Shown: positions 38,829-51,330 of the stretch, one piece after another
Position numbering within the stretch: position 1 is the stretch's first letter
How the letters are laid out: each line of letters opens with the position of its first letter
Assembly (NCBI RefSeq): GCF_051106095.1
Contig: NC_135783.1
Location: 59,057,447-59,121,446, forward strand
Source of the DNA: Pogona vitticeps
Lineage: Eukaryota; Chordata; Lepidosauria; Squamata; Agamidae
Direction of reading: 5' to 3'
DNA length: 64,000 nt
Made by a program: the position numbers and the translations under genes
The notes under the pieces: generated by a model
What the model was told of the DNA's origin: nothing
What the model saw: only the letters and a program-made list of their open reading frames with translations
Database searches by the model: none

Positions 38829-39793
38829 TAGAACTGGATATGGAACAACTGAGTGGTTCAAAATTGGGAAAGGAGTATGACAAGGCTGTATATTGTCCTC
38901 CAGCTTATTTAACTTATATGCAGAATACATCATGCGGAAGGCTGAACTGGAGGAATCCCAAGCCGGAATTAAGATTGCCGGAAGAAATATCAACAACCTC
39001 CGATATGCAGATGATACCACTCTGATGGCAGAAAGTGAGGAGGAATTAAAGAACCTTGTAATGAGGGTGAAAGAAGAGAGTGCAAAAAACGGCCTGAAAT
39101 TCAACATCAAAAAAACTAAGATTATGGCCACTGGTCCCATCACCTCCTGGGAAATAGAAGGGGAAGATATGGAGGCAGTGACAGATTTTACTTTCTTGGG
39201 CTCCATTATCACTGCAGATGGAGACAGCAGCCACGAAATTAAAAGACACCTGCTTCTTGGGAGGAAAGCGATGACAAAACTTGACAGCATCTTAAAAAGC
39301 AGAGACATCACCTTGCTAATGAAAGTCCGAATAGTCAAAGCTATGGTTTTTCCTTTCGTGATGTATGGAAGTGAGAGCTGGACCATAAAGAAAGCAGACT
39401 GCCGAAGAATTGATGCCTTTGAATTGTGGTGCTGGAGGAGGCTCTTGAGAGTCCCCTGGACTGCAAGGAGAACAAACCTATCCATTCTCAAGGAAATCAA
39501 CCCTGAGTGCTCACTGGAAGGACAGATCCTGAAGCTGAAGCTCCAGTACTTTGGCCATCTCATGAGAAGAGAAGACTCCTTGGAAAAGACCTTGATGTTA
39601 GGAAAGTGCGACGGCAAGAGGAGAAGGGGACGACAGAGCATGAGATGGCTGGACAGTATCTGCGAAGCAACTAACATGAAATTGACACAACTACGGGAAG
39701 CAGTGGAAGATAGGAGGGCCTGGCGTGCTCTGGTTCATAGGGTTACGAAGAGTCGGACACGACTAAACGACTAAACGAACGAACGAAACGAAC
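38829..39793 (+). mobile_element. BovB (RTE-clade) LINE, 5'-truncated copy A
   Basis: The frame 38893-39774 is open for 293 codons and encodes the reverse-transcriptase palm onward, with the catalytic YADD at 39004-39015, then NIKKTKIMATGPITSW, HEIKRHLLLGRKAMTKLDSI, and the RTE tail FGHLMRREDSLEKTLMLGK through VTKSRTRLND. The endonuclease and N-terminal RT are missing; a TGA lies in the same frame near 38878 at a CpG-type position (KGVRQGC consensus). The 3' end is a run of ACTAAACGA/ACGA units. Flanks GTTGTAG(C/T)AAAT at 38817-38828 and 39794-39805 look like a 12-bp target duplication with one mismatch. Confidence 0.93.
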
Positions 39794-40479
39794 GTTGTAG
39801 TAAATATGGTAGTGCAAGTGTTCATTATGACAGTCCTCATAGCCAGCCCATGGCACATGACAAGAATTTAAAAATGCCGGCAATGGGCTTGGTTCATTTC
39901 AGCAAATGAAGAAGGGGTCTTTTTGTACTGTTCATGGTTCTCAGTTGCCCACACCACGCTCAAATATTTTTAATTAAAACAGGGATAGCTTGCAACAATA
40001 CTGTATACTGTTCCTGGGGAAACTGTTCCATTGGTGCCCCAGCTATTGGGAGAGTTACAGCTAAGCTCACAGAAGCCTGAAGTGAGTGGCAGATGTTGTC
40101 ATGGTCCTTGCTGCTATTGAAGTCCCAAGGCTTCAGCTCCGTGAGCTACAACACCATGTCTCCTCTATCAATACTTTTTAATGGTTACAATAATTATGTG
40201 TCATCAAGTCAATTCCGAATTCTAGGTATGAAGTCCTTAGAAGCATTTGAACTATTTTAAAAAGCTACCATTGTCTGTAAATTAATCTCACAAAGGAGTT
40301 GTGTCTTCAAATGTTTTGGTCATTTCTATCTACCCACCCCAAGTTCTTTGTCCCTCAGTGGTGGACATCTGAATATGTATCCATTCCTAAACTGCCTGCA
40401 GCCTACACTGTCACACTAGAAACGTTCTCTTTAGGTTTGGGAAACAATGGGAGCATTTTGAAGATGGCAGAACACCTTC

Positions 40480-40932
40480 TTCTGCCATGAACTGGCTGTC
40501 CCACTTGTTCATCCCAGGTGGGATGTCTGAGGATGCTGGCCCTGAGAGAGGCCCGAAGGCAGTCAGGCCTTCTCAGCAGTCACACCCAAACTTTGAAATC
40601 AACTACTTCCAGACATCCTCCTAGACCCCTTACTTATGACCTTCAAAAAAAACTTTGAAAACCTGGCTGTTCAGACAGGCATTTCCACCAATGGAAACTC
40701 ACTGAAAATTTCAGCCCCTAACTCAAATCTTGCCATCTTTTAAATATTCAGTGCTTAATGGATAACTCTTAACTATGTAATTATTAAATTATTTTTTATT
40801 TTATTTATTTTATTTTATTGATTTGATGATATCTTATATTTGTATTAGTGTCATTGTTTGATTTGGTTGTGAATCGCCCAGAGTGGCCTTAGGGCTATAT
40901 GGAGGGTATACAAAATAAATAAATAAATAAGA
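40480..40932 (+). mobile_element. L2-group LINE 3' end
   Basis: A degraded frame at about 40550-40690 reads like the conserved L2 C-terminus (AFSAVTPKLWNQLLPDI, then FKKNFENLAVQ), and the element ends in the typical gtgaatcgcccagagtggcc / tatggagggtatac tail followed by AAAT units. It is 5'-truncated and has indels. Confidence 0.65.
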
Positions 40933-41490
40933 TGCAGATTAAAAACTGAGATTTTCCTTATATACACAATCCCAATCTCCCTGGGTTTCATCTTATTTAG
41001 GGGACTCCTCAGCCCAATAGTTGCCCAACTACTCTTCCTGGGCATCTCCCCAGTGTTCCTCTGCTGCAGGTCCTTCGTCTCCCCCTGGCCTTTTCCACTC
41101 TGAAGTTCTTGTGCCAGGGATTCTCTCTCCTGTGCAGAAGTGTCTGTCTTCTCCCCTTTGGGTTTCCTCTTCTGTTCTGAAGTGGCTGTCTCTCCCCCTT
41201 GGAATTCCTGCACTTTTTGTATCGGACAGCCAGCTTCCTCCCTGTTTGCCTCCTGCTGGATTTCTGCCTCCCCTGGTGGCAAGACCGCTTTTATATCTGT
41301 CATCCACTGGAGTAGACAAATTCCCACCTCTCCCCTAGGGGGTCATCCCCACAACACCCAGAACAGCACGACAACTCTGGCTTCCATCTGTGTTCTGGTC
41401 TCCCAAGAAGGGCTAGATTCCTGGATAGTGGCACTTGGTAAACTCTCTGCAGTTAGTGGGGCGGGCGGGCATAGTAATCTGGATAGCAGA
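40933..41490. other. Unassigned segment with open minus-strand frames
   Basis: Minus-strand frames (ending near 41327) give Glu/Gln/Lys-rich peptides in two overlapping phases, without a known domain. It lies between two L2-like pieces and probably belongs to a repeat that I cannot name. Confidence 0.35.
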
Positions 41491-41494
41491 TGTG

Positions 41495-42240
41495 TCATTT
41501 ATGTATTTATTTATTTCATTTAAGCTGTTCTATTTCTGTCTCTGCTCTCCAAATATGATCACATGTGTGCATAAAATTATATAAAACAAATATAAATATA
41601 AGGGTTAGACAGAGACATAAAAGCCATAAAATAAACAGCAAGAATTGAGCACATGGTCAGGAACACAACCAGCAGCTCATTAACTGCCTTTCACTGTTTA
41701 CTGTACTCAAGTGTCAATTGCCAATTATTTTCTGGCCAATCAGCTTTAAATCAATTTAAACTGCAAATTTGAATCAGTTTTTATAATTTCAAGCTTATTC
41801 TGAAAATGAATGGACAAAGAGGAACGTTTTAATCTAAGTTTCCCCACAGAGAAAGCCCCCCTTTTTGTAGAGGGGATGGGTAGTGCAGTTCCCCAGTGAG
41901 GAGACACTGAGCAAGGCTTCTTCTGAAGAAGTCAGTGCATGGATAGGATGGTATGGGTGGAAATATTCCTTCAGATACGTGGGTCTGAAAGCATTTAGGG
42001 CTTCAACTGTGATCACCAGCACCATGAATTGGGGCCAAAAGCAAACAGGAAGCCTGTGTAGTTAATCCAGGATGAATGTAATGTGGTTCCATGTAGGTTA
42101 AGTAGTCAGAATCCTAGCAGCTTAATTCTGAAATAGCTTCCAAGCCATTATCAAAGGAGGGACCACATATAAAATATTACAGTTCTCTAACAAGAAGTTA
42201 CCAAAGGTTGGATCACTGCAGCCTGGCTGTCCCTAGCCAG
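41495..42240 (-). mobile_element. L2-group LINE 3' end (decayed)
   Basis: On the minus strand, 42240 to 41830 reads as a degraded L2 ORF2 C-terminus: CNILY, then AARILT, LHRLPVCF, then VEALNAFRPTYLKEYFHPYHPIHALTSSEEALLSV. The element ends at about 41500 with AAATGAAATAAATAAATAC. Several stops and shifts mark it as old. Confidence 0.7.
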
Positions 42241-42584
42241 GAAAGGCATCTGGAGGCTTATGCAGTCTCTTTTCCCTGTAATTATTCTTCGTCCCACAAT
42301 ACTCAAAATTACAGTGTGATGTGAGTATCTGCCACCTTGATTTCCCAAACTAGAGTTCCCAGGGTTTCCTGGAAAGAGAACAACATACCTTACAGGGAGG
42401 AATTGAATCTAAGTCAAGGACTTAGAAGGCCCAGTCTTCTTAAGACAGGGATGAGCAAAATGCAGCACTCCAGCTATTCTTGGGAGCAAGCAGTTCTTAT
42501 CAGCTCTAGCAAGCATCCTCACTGATAAGGAATGCTAAATGTTGCAGTCCAGAAACATCTGGCCAGCTGCATTTTGTCCATCCC

Positions 42585-42636
<52 letters not shown>

Positions 42637-42645
42637 ATTGTTGTT
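42585..42645. repeat. (TTG)n microsatellite
   Basis: About 20 TTG units; it directly follows a match to the old palindromic repeat (42450-42584). Confidence 0.95.
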
Positions 42646-43249
42646 CGTGCTTGTTAAACATCGTGTTACATGGGTTGCTTATAATTATTTGTTTTTTACA
42701 TCTTGGTATCTTCATTGTCTCTTCAGAATATATACATTTTTAAAAACATTTAAACCGTTCATGTATATATTTTGGTATACAGTATTGGCTATTGTCATAA
42801 TATTGCTCTCAGAGTATACAATGTTCTCAAAATCCTCTAGAAACATACCTAATAAAAGTAATTCCGGTTCCAAGTCTATATAATTTTGAGGTGATTTAAC
42901 CAATGAACTTTGTATTTTATACCAATAATAACTGAGTAGGTTTCTAACACATAATAGATGTTATCTAAAGGAATTTATACAGATTTTCTTTATATGTTTA
43001 GTCATTTCTATCTCCACATTTTCTATCATGTCTATATCAATATCATATCCAATGTATATTCATTACTATTTGTTTTGCCCCATCCTTCTATCTAGCTTCA
43101 ATTTACCTTAAGAACCACTGTGTTATGCCTTTACTCTGATTAATGATCCCTTAATTCAGTTTAATTCCCTTTTTAATATATAAGATATGCCCCTTTACAA
43201 TTCCAGAAGTTAAGTATATATGTGCTTTCAACCCTGAGGGCCACCTTAA

Positions 43250-44780
43250 TATTTTTTGCCTTTTTCATCTTTCTATGTAACTCCTTCTCTTATTTGTCTT
43301 TTCCCAATTGTTGTTTCTATCTTTCTAAACATTCTGCCATCCCTTGTGTCACCTGAAAACATTTTACTGTATACACTTGATCTCATGTCCAATAGATCTT
43401 TATGCACTTGATCTATCTCCAATAGATCTTCCAGGCTATTTTTAATTAATTCTGCTGATTTTCTCCCCTTATCTTCCCTTAACACAGCTAAAATTCTCCT
43501 CAGCTCTAGAGTAAGAATTAACTCTCCTACATTTTTCCCTCTGATTTCCTCCAGCCCTTCTTTTGGTTGGCATACATCGTCCACCACCCTCACATTTCCT
43601 TGTTCATTATTCCCTGTCTGCTGTTGAATATAGTCCTTCTTTATTTGCACCTTGAATTATTTCACCTCTTTGTTATGAGATCTCACTATTTCTAAGGTTG
43701 CTTGAAGGGTAGATTTTGTTTCATCCCAAAGTTTCCCTTGTTGTAGTATTATGTCCCAAGATGCCAAGTACTTGTATTGCAAGTAAAAGATGTTCAGTAG
43801 CTTAGAGCAGTCAGTCCAATTCCATCAATAATTGCTTCAATAAGCCCACTTTAGTAAATTGATCAGCGTTATGGTTAATTTGAATCCAGTCTCTGAGGTA
43901 AGTTGACAGCCCTGTTCACTCAATGTTTGTATTAGACTTCCCAAAGTTAATTGTCTATGTTTTAGTCAGTTCTCAGGAAAAAAAGGAAAGTCAAAACAGA
44001 GTTTCAAGTTTAAGTATTCAAGGTCATGTTCTGGACTTTTTGCCAACACTATAGATAGCCATAACAGTTTAACTCCCAGCGTTGTTTGGCTAAAATAATT
44101 TTAAGAGGAAAAGTTCTTAAGTTTAATGCCAAGGTAATAACAAACTTCCTTCTTTGAAGTATAATTAAGTGTTTAATTAATGTCCAATTTATTTTCTTTG
44201 CATCCCTTTGTGTCTCTTTCCCCTTCTCCAGATCCACCGCTGCTCAATTTAGTGGTGGGGCTAAGAGACACTTTTTTCTGTTAAAGGGATTATTCTGTCC
44301 AGGGATAGTCATCGAGCAGTATAGTTAAGATTTTGTATCTCACCCAGTGGTAGCGACAATGTTAAATTGGCTGATTTATCACTTCTTCTTTTGCCGCCTG
44401 CTGACAGCTTGCAAGCAAGCTAATTCAGCTACTTGTTTCTGTCTGCTAGTTGATTGGGGAGTTTCCTGGATCAAACATGGGTAACAGCCATCTGCCATTC
44501 CCCATGATCAACAGGCTTCTACTCCATTTCACCACCTCTTTGGGGTAGTTTTAACCCCCTTGGTGGTACCAAACAGGTTGGAATTTAGCCCAGGGGACGG
44601 AGCTCTGTCCTCCTCCTGCTGTCTCATTGCAGCATCAAGCCAGAAGTCCTCCATCCCTGTTTTAATAGGTCTGTGCAGTTGATGGAAGCCAGCAGTTGAA
44701 TGGCAAAAAGTACTGGAATTTTGAGTTTCGGGAATAGGAGTGTTACGTATCAGGCACATCCAGCCAAGCAGGGAGATTAA
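43250..44780 (-). mobile_element. Possible LINE 5' region (L1-like), strongly decayed
   Basis: On the minus strand the segment contains Lys/Glu-rich, coiled-coil-like peptide stretches (for example KNSLEDLLEIDQVHKDLLDM at about 43395-43455) with a more GC-rich start near 44780, which recalls an L1 5' UTR plus ORF1. No RT or known ORF1 motif is certain. It may equally be another repeat. Confidence 0.25.
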
Positions 44781-46345
44781 TTTTTTCTAGATTGATTCAG
44801 AGGTCATGACTAGAAGTGTTCTCTTACTACTGGGAGTAGTTGTTGCTGAATGCAGACTTGGAATATTCCCACTGAAATCAACAGAACTTTAGACATGATT
44901 AATTGAAGCACCATTGATTTGGGTGGAATGCTGTAATGACACCTGTTTGGATCCTATTCTTGGCCTCTTTGATTCTGGAATTGGGGAAGATGAAGAAGGT
45001 GGAGTTAACTTTTAGACAAGCTTTATTAAGAAATTCTGACCCTTTCCACAACCCTTCACTGGCCAAAAATGTTTCTTCTTAAAATTTATATTTTTGCATG
45101 GCTACAAGGGAAGGGATATCTAGGGATGCTAGGGGCATTCTCCAGGAAAATGCTCCTGGAGGACCATATTGAGCCCATAAGCTGTATTTTGTCTATCCTT
45201 ACTTATCAACTTATTAAGTTCTGGAAAACTACAGAGGAGATGAAAAATGCCAAAAGGAAACATAAGCCAACACAAGATATTTCTATGAAGGCAAAGATAA
45301 GAACAATGCAAAAGAAACATGAAAAAAAGTGCTTTGCTGATTATTGCATGGAGCTCCAAGATTAAACAATTTCTCATTTGTAATGAACTGTATTTGTCCT
45401 GGGTGGCAGTAAAAATATCAGAAGCAATATTTAGAACTAGTATGCATCATAAATACTAACTCATTACATACATCTAAAACTGTTATTTTCTGACTTCTTC
45501 AACATTTAATATTAATCAAATACCTAAAAAACAAATATGATGAATACAGACATAATGTGATAAAAATGATTTCTTGTTAAATTTTAATTTGGAAAATAAA
45601 GGCCACAAGATTAATAAGACTTAATTGTATCATCAAATATTTAATAACTGAATTTGAAAATCACGGTGTTTCTGTTTTCTGGTCTTTAAAACTCCCCACA
45701 TAAAATAACCCTTTTTCTACACTAGGGCCTAATTCTGCACTCCTTAGGCAGTTTGGATAGTCATTATCTTCATGGTATTAATGAAAAGGATTTCATTGAG
45801 GGTTGGTATTGTTATGATTGCTGCTGTCCTAGATCTATTAACAGAGTCATAACTTTTAAAATGTTGCTTATATTAGGGAATTTGGTAAAAAAAATGGGGG
45901 AGGGGTTCTAGTAATTTGGCTATTTCTTTTAGGTAGCAGAGAATAAGGTAGAAAAAACAACAACAGTACAGACATGTAGAGAGATTGGCCCAGTCTTATC
46001 AACACTCTCCCTTGTTTTGTGCACAAACAAACACTTTATATGATAAAATAACTTTAGAAGCATTTAAAGTAGAAAAAAGGTGACCATCTGTAGTTACAGT
46101 CAGAAGAAGGAAAAGGGGACGGGGGAATGGAATCTCCAGGATTCCAGAGGAATAAGAGGAATCATAAACAAAGCAGAGGGAGTAGAAAGCAAACAGGAAA
46201 AGAGGGCGGAGCTTTCCTCAAACGGCAGAAGCGGGAAAAGAACTTTACTGATCAAGTTAGTGGCAAAGGATGATCACATCAGACCGTAAACCCCTCCCCC
46301 CTTCCACTGTTACCCATTCTTAGTGTAGGCAAGATTACTATTATC
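44781..46345. other. Intergenic, nothing certain
   Basis: AT-rich. A weak copy of the old repeat lies at 44855-44955, and a purine-rich stretch at 46080-46270. No gene is recognised. Confidence 0.45.
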
Positions 46346-46357
46346 CCAACAGTTTAT

Positions 46358-47172
46358 GTGTGTGTTTAGTCGTTTAGTCGTGTCCGACTCTTCGTGACCC
46401 CATGGACCAGAGCACGCCAGGCCCTCCTGTCTTCTACTGCCTCCCGGAGTTGTGTCAGGTTCATGTTGGTTGCTTCGCAGACACTGTCCAGCCATCTCAT
46501 CCTCGGTCGTCCCCTTCTCCTCTTGCCATCACACCTTCCTAACATCAAGGTTTTTTCCAAGGACTCTTTTCTTCTCATGAGATGGCCAAAGTACTGGAGC
46601 CTCAGCTTCAGGATCTGTCCTTCAAGTGAGCAAAAAAAAAGATAATCATCTGAGCTGAATTCGCCCATTCCTGTCCATTTTAGTTCACTGATGCCCAGGA
46701 TGTCGATGTTTATTCTTGCCATCTCCTGTTTGACCACCTCCAGCTTCCCAACGTTCATAGATCTTACATTCCAGGTTCCTATGCAGTATTTTTCTTTGCA
46801 GCATTGGATTTTCCTTTCACTTCCAGGCACGTCCACAGCTGAGCGTCCTTTCGGCTTTGGCCCAACCACTTCATTAGCTCTGGAGCTACTTGTACTTGTC
46901 CTCCACTCTTCCTCAGTAGCATGTTGGACGCCTTCCGACCTGAGGGGCCCATCTTCCAGCGTCATATCTTTTAGCCTTTTGTTTCTGATCATGGGGCGTT
47001 CTTGGCAAAGATACTGGAGTGGCTTGCCATTTCCTACTCCAGGTGGATTGCGTTTAGTCGGAACTCTCCACTATGTCCTGTCCGTCTTGGGTGTCAATGC
47101 ACGGCATAGCCCATAGCTTCTCTGAGTTACTCAAGCCCCTTCGCCACGACAAGGCAGCAATCCATGAAGGAG
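46358..47172 (-). mobile_element. BovB derivative with internal deletion, both ends present (copy B)
   Basis: The minus strand starts at 47172 with the BovB 5' region (ccttgtcgtggcgaagggg) and ends at 46358 with the BovB 3' tail (CGACTAAACGACTAAAC plus AC units). A frame at 46992-46366 is open for 208 codons: it runs through the N-terminal domain, the first endonuclease motifs (IGTWNVRSMN at 71-80 and ISELKW at 101-106), and at about residues 117-121 jumps to the C-terminal RTE tail (CSLEGQILKLRLQYFGHLMRR to TRLND). The rest of the endonuclease and the whole RT are absent. A perfect 12-bp duplication, CCAACAGTTTAT, flanks it (46346-46357 and 47173-47184), so the insertion is recent. Confidence 0.93.
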
Positions 47173-47408
47173 CCAACAGTTTATACTGACTTACATTTAC
47201 TGGAAATATGTAGCTCTACCTACAACCACTACCTACCTACATTTTACCTACTACCTACATTTTATCACTGTTTCATTAATACACTTTACTATGCACTGAA
47301 TTAACAATATGAAGTCTTAGCATAAACAACAATAAGGGCACAAAAGTGCCTGATCCTTCTGTATTAATGGCAGCAGGGCTAGGTTTACATGAAAGTTAAG
47401 TAAACTAT

Positions 47409-48084
47409 AGTTTCTTCTTCGTGGTCTCTGTGAAGGCAAACTAATAGGTTTTATCTGCGCCTGTGCAGAGGTTTCAGGAATCTTCTAGAGCTTAACACTG
47501 TTCGCTAGGACCGCTCCCCTAGTATATGTGGTCTGCCCATCCGGTCAAGTGCCTCAATTCCTTTTGCCGCCACTGAGGTTTCTTCTCTCCGATGAACTCC
47601 GTTCGCTATTGCATTCGAAAGGAATTTGTGAGAGTCTTTGTGGTTTTTCTCCTGTCCACTTCCCCCCTTCCCCCCTTTCCCCATGTTTTCACTCTTCTTA
47701 TCCATGTTTTATAGTTTATGGCTTCTTCTGGGCCTTTCAAAAGGTGCACTTCGTGCCCCAGTAAAATTCCTCTGACCGACAGCCACAACTCTTGTCTCTT
47801 CTGCCTTGGCGAGGCCCACCAGCCAGCTTCTTCCCCTATTTGCAAGAAGTTTACTAAGGAGGCTCTTAAATTAAGACAGCAGCGCCTCTGTTCTTACTTG
47901 TGGGAACATTCTCTTCACCCTTCACCAAATACGGAATCCACACAGCTACCACCACTTCTGTTACTGTCTCTGGACGCTTCTGTGGCCTCCTCAGTAAAGT
48001 CCAAATCTAAGATTCTGGAAACCTCTGCACAGGTGCAGATAAAACCCATTAGTGTGAATTCACGGATGACCACTCAAAGAAACT
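47409..48084 (+). mobile_element. DIRS-type (tyrosine-recombinase) retroelement remnant
   Basis: Two inverted terminal repeats of about 74 bp, at 47409-47482 and 48011-48084, match each other closely (both contain AACCTCTGCACAGG in opposite senses). Between them a gag-like region (open around 47718-48095) begins with a Cys-rich motif, CTSCPSKIPLTDSHNSCLFC, resembling DIRS gag. The recombinase and reverse-transcriptase regions are absent, so this is an internally deleted, broken copy of moderate age. Confidence 0.7.
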
Positions 48085-48728
48085 TGGCAACTTAGGGCTT
48101 CAGCATGTCGTTATCTACCTTAGTCCAGCTATGACTGGCAGGTCTTGGAAGAGTTATGTTTTTGGACTCCATCTCCCACAATCCCCCAACAAGCACAACC
48201 AGTTTATTTATTTTTCATTCTGCAATATCATATTAATTACATGGGAGTCATTGGATTCAATGGGATTCACTCACTGGGTTTTATGCATCCTGTGACCATT
48301 CTGTCTGTGTGCTGAGCCAGGCATTGAATGTTTCACATTTTCCCAGAAAACAGAGCTTTGACACTCGTCTAGTGTCATTGGAACACAGTCTGAACAGTAA
48401 ACCAGATATATCTGTCATTCGGCAATTCTCTCTAAAACAGGATTCCTTGCACTCTGACTCAAGAGGTTTAGAAATGGGCATCATACATAACCCTTGTTTG
48501 TTCCTTGTTCCACCCCAAAGAAGCTGGTCTAAGGCCACTATCAGCCCTACTTCAGTTTCCTGCAGAGCAGACACCATGACTCAGAACCTTACAATCACCA
48601 ACGTGATGACGACCAGCTCTGCTGTTGGAAAGGAACACAAAGCCAAATATTATATATGTTTCTATGTCATGAGTGACAAGTGAACTAGATTCTTGCTTTA
48701 AAAAGGAACACATGATTGGTGAACATAT

Positions 48729-49597
48729 CTTGCTGTTTAGTTGTTAAGTCGTGTCCGACTATTCATGATTCCATGGACCAGAGTATGCCAGCCCTCCTGT
48801 CTTCCATTGCCTCCCGGAGTTCGACCAAATTCGTGTTGGTAGCTTCGGTGAAACTGTCCAACCATCTCGTCCTCTGTCGTCCCCTTCTCCTCTTGCCTTC
48901 ACACTTTCCCAACATCAGGGTCTTTTCCAGGGAGTCTTCTCTTCTCATGAGATGGCCAAAGTATTGGAGCCTCAGCTTCAGGATCTGTCCTTCCAGTGAG
49001 CACTCAGGGTTGATTTCCTTTAGAATGGATAGGTTTGTTCTCCTTGCAGTTCAGGGGACTCTCAAGAGCCTCCTCCAGCACCACAATTCAAAGGCATCAA
49101 TTCTTCGGCGGTCTGCTTTCTTTATGGTCCAGTTCTCACTACCGTACATCACGAAAGGAAAAACCATAGCTTTGACTATTCGGACTTTTGTTGGCAAGGT
49201 GATGTCTCTGCTTTTTAAGATGCTGTTGAGGTTTGTCATCGCTTTCCTCCCCAGAAGCAGGCGTCTTTTAATTTTGTGGCTGCTGTCTCCATCTGCAGTG
49301 ATCATGGAGCCCAGGAAAATAAAATCTGTCACTGCCTCCATATCTTCCCCTTCTATTTATGCCAGGAGGTGATGGGACCAGTTGCCATGATCTTATTTTT
49401 TTTTATATTGAGCTTCAGACCATTTTTTGCGCTTTCCTCTTTCACCCTCATTAAGAGGTTCTTTAATTCCTCCTCACTTTCTGCCATCAGAGTGGCATCA
49501 TCTGCATATCTGAGGTTGTTGGTATTTCTTCCGGCAATCTTAATTCCATTTTGGGATTCATCCAGTCCTGCCTTTTGCATGATGTATTCTGCATATG
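48729..49597 (-). mobile_element. BovB LINE, 5'-truncated copy C
   Basis: The minus strand holds RT palm to C-terminus in pieces: 49353-49597 (with YADDATLMAESEEELKN), 49051-49341 (HKIKRRLLLGRKAMTN, YGSENWTIKKADRRRID) and 48763-48948 (RRGRQRTRWLD). Shifts near 49345 and a stop near 49050 break the frame. The 3' end is near 48729. A perfect 12-bp duplication, TGGTGAACATAT, lies at 48717-48728 and 49598-49609. Confidence 0.93.
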
Positions 49598-49609
49598 TGG
49601 TGAACATAT

Positions 49610-50999
49610 AGCATACAGAAATTCCTCTCATCCTCCACACATAGGCTGTATTGTTTGTTTTTGGCTCTTATCACTCATTTTCATGAAGATTATCAATTTG
49701 TGCTTTCAAGTCATGAAACAAACTGAAAAAATACAATAGGGAGGGGAACAAGACTTTGCCCATATTAAGACAGGAATATTTGTACGCTCGACATCCAGTA
49801 AGGAAATTTTGTCAAGATGTGCTTTGTAGGGAATGGGAGAGAAGGACAGTTTTGGTCCCAACAGATTATGAGCCTTTAGAAACTATTTTCAGGAAGCTAA
49901 TTATTTATGGTAATTTGGAACTGGTATGGTTTGGGAATTTTAGCCCTTGGCTCAAGAGAAGCGTTTGAACAGCAGTGACAGCTACTGTACTCTCTAGCTG
50001 AGTGTGACGTGCACTAATCATTATTCTGGTGTGGTGAGCAGACTCAAAGTTTCTTAGTCACAAGAAACATACTCCTTTGGGGCTTCAGCCTTCTAACTTT
50101 TATCGCTGGTGCTCTGACTTGAATAGCAATTTAGGTCTCTCGAGTACAGCCGCAGGCTCTACGTGCCAGCACTGCAAGAAAAGGCAAACAAGACCAGGCC
50201 ATTTTCTCCACACTGCTCCCTTCAAAGTGACTTCCTACTCTCCTGCTTGTGAATTGTAGATAAATGCATCAGAAGAGGATGGATTCCTGTGTTACTTTTT
50301 CTGCACATATATTTGTATGAGTGGACTGGAACACATTTGTAAGCCCAAACTGACATATATTTAAATCAGGGGCAAGCAATTAAAAAAAATACAGCTTGCA
50401 TTTCCTTGCAAGTAACCTGTTAGGAACTGTATGTCAGTAATGAGAAGGGCTGATGACATCAAGTAATTGAGCCCCCCTCCCCCCACTTTCATACAGAGTT
50501 CAAAGAATGCTGGCTAAGGGATTCAGGAAATGTTAATACAAAAAAGTAACTTTCCTAAACCATATTGGCTAAGAGATTCTAGGAGTTATATTCCAAAAAA
50601 GTAACTTTTTCCATGTTTTGCTTTTCTCTCTCTATTTCTGCCACTTCCCCTCCTTCCCTCCCTGCCATCCCTTCCTCCCTCTCTAATTTTGTACCCAAGA
50701 CAGTTGGACAGGAGCTTTTGAACTTAGACCAAAGGTTGCATCCAGTTGGACTGAGGGTCCATCCACAGGCTGAATGCATGCAGCATCCAAAATTCTGTCC
50801 CTGCAATGTAGCACAAAAGCATCATAAAGCAACAGTGTGGACTGAGGTGCAATTCAAAATGTCATGGTACATCCTCCAGTAGAGGTTAATCCATTATTTC
50901 CCTGCTTTTGTAAGTCTCAGTTTTCACCTCATTGTTTGACTGAGGAAACATTTTTCATTTTAATGATTCAGTTGCCTCCCTATTTTTAAAAAAAAATAG
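49610..50999. other. Intergenic, nothing certain
   Basis: No gene is recognised. Words of the old palindromic repeat occur near 50560-50600. A pyrimidine-rich stretch lies at 50620-50690. Confidence 0.45.
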
Positions 51000-51330
51000 G
51001 TAAAGGGTTAAAGGTTCCCCTTGACATTTAGTCCAGTCGTGTCCAACTCTAGGGCGTGGTGCTTATCCCCGTTTCCAAGCCATAGAGCCAGTGTTTGTCC
51101 AAAGACAGTTTTCGTGGTCACATGGCCAGCGCGACTAGACACAGAATGCCATTACCTTCCCACCGTGGTGGTACCTATTTATCTACTTGCATTAGATTGC
51201 TTTCGAACTGCTTGGTTGGCAGGAACTGCGACAAGCAGCAGGAGCTCTCTCGTCGCATGGATTCGATCTTACGACTGCTGGTCTTCTGACCTTGTAGGCT
51301 TCTGCGGTTTAAGCCGCAGTGTCACCACAT
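51000..51330 (-). mobile_element. Sauria SINE
   Basis: On the minus strand the element starts near 51330 with a tRNA-like head (gcggcttaaaccgcagaagcc, then B-box-like agatcgaatcc), then a body with gataaataggtaccacc and a BovB-related tail ending gttggacacgactggac and aaggggaacctttaaccc. This is the known Sauria SINE layout. Flanks CCCTATTT...A-run...ATAG at 50978-50999 and 51331-51347 look like a target duplication with length change in the T and A runs. Confidence 0.88.

Noticed and set aside
40851-41327. 158-codon minus-strand frame as a gene
   Set aside because: Its C-terminal part is the antisense of an L2-type LINE tail and the rest is Glu/Gln-rich without a known domain.
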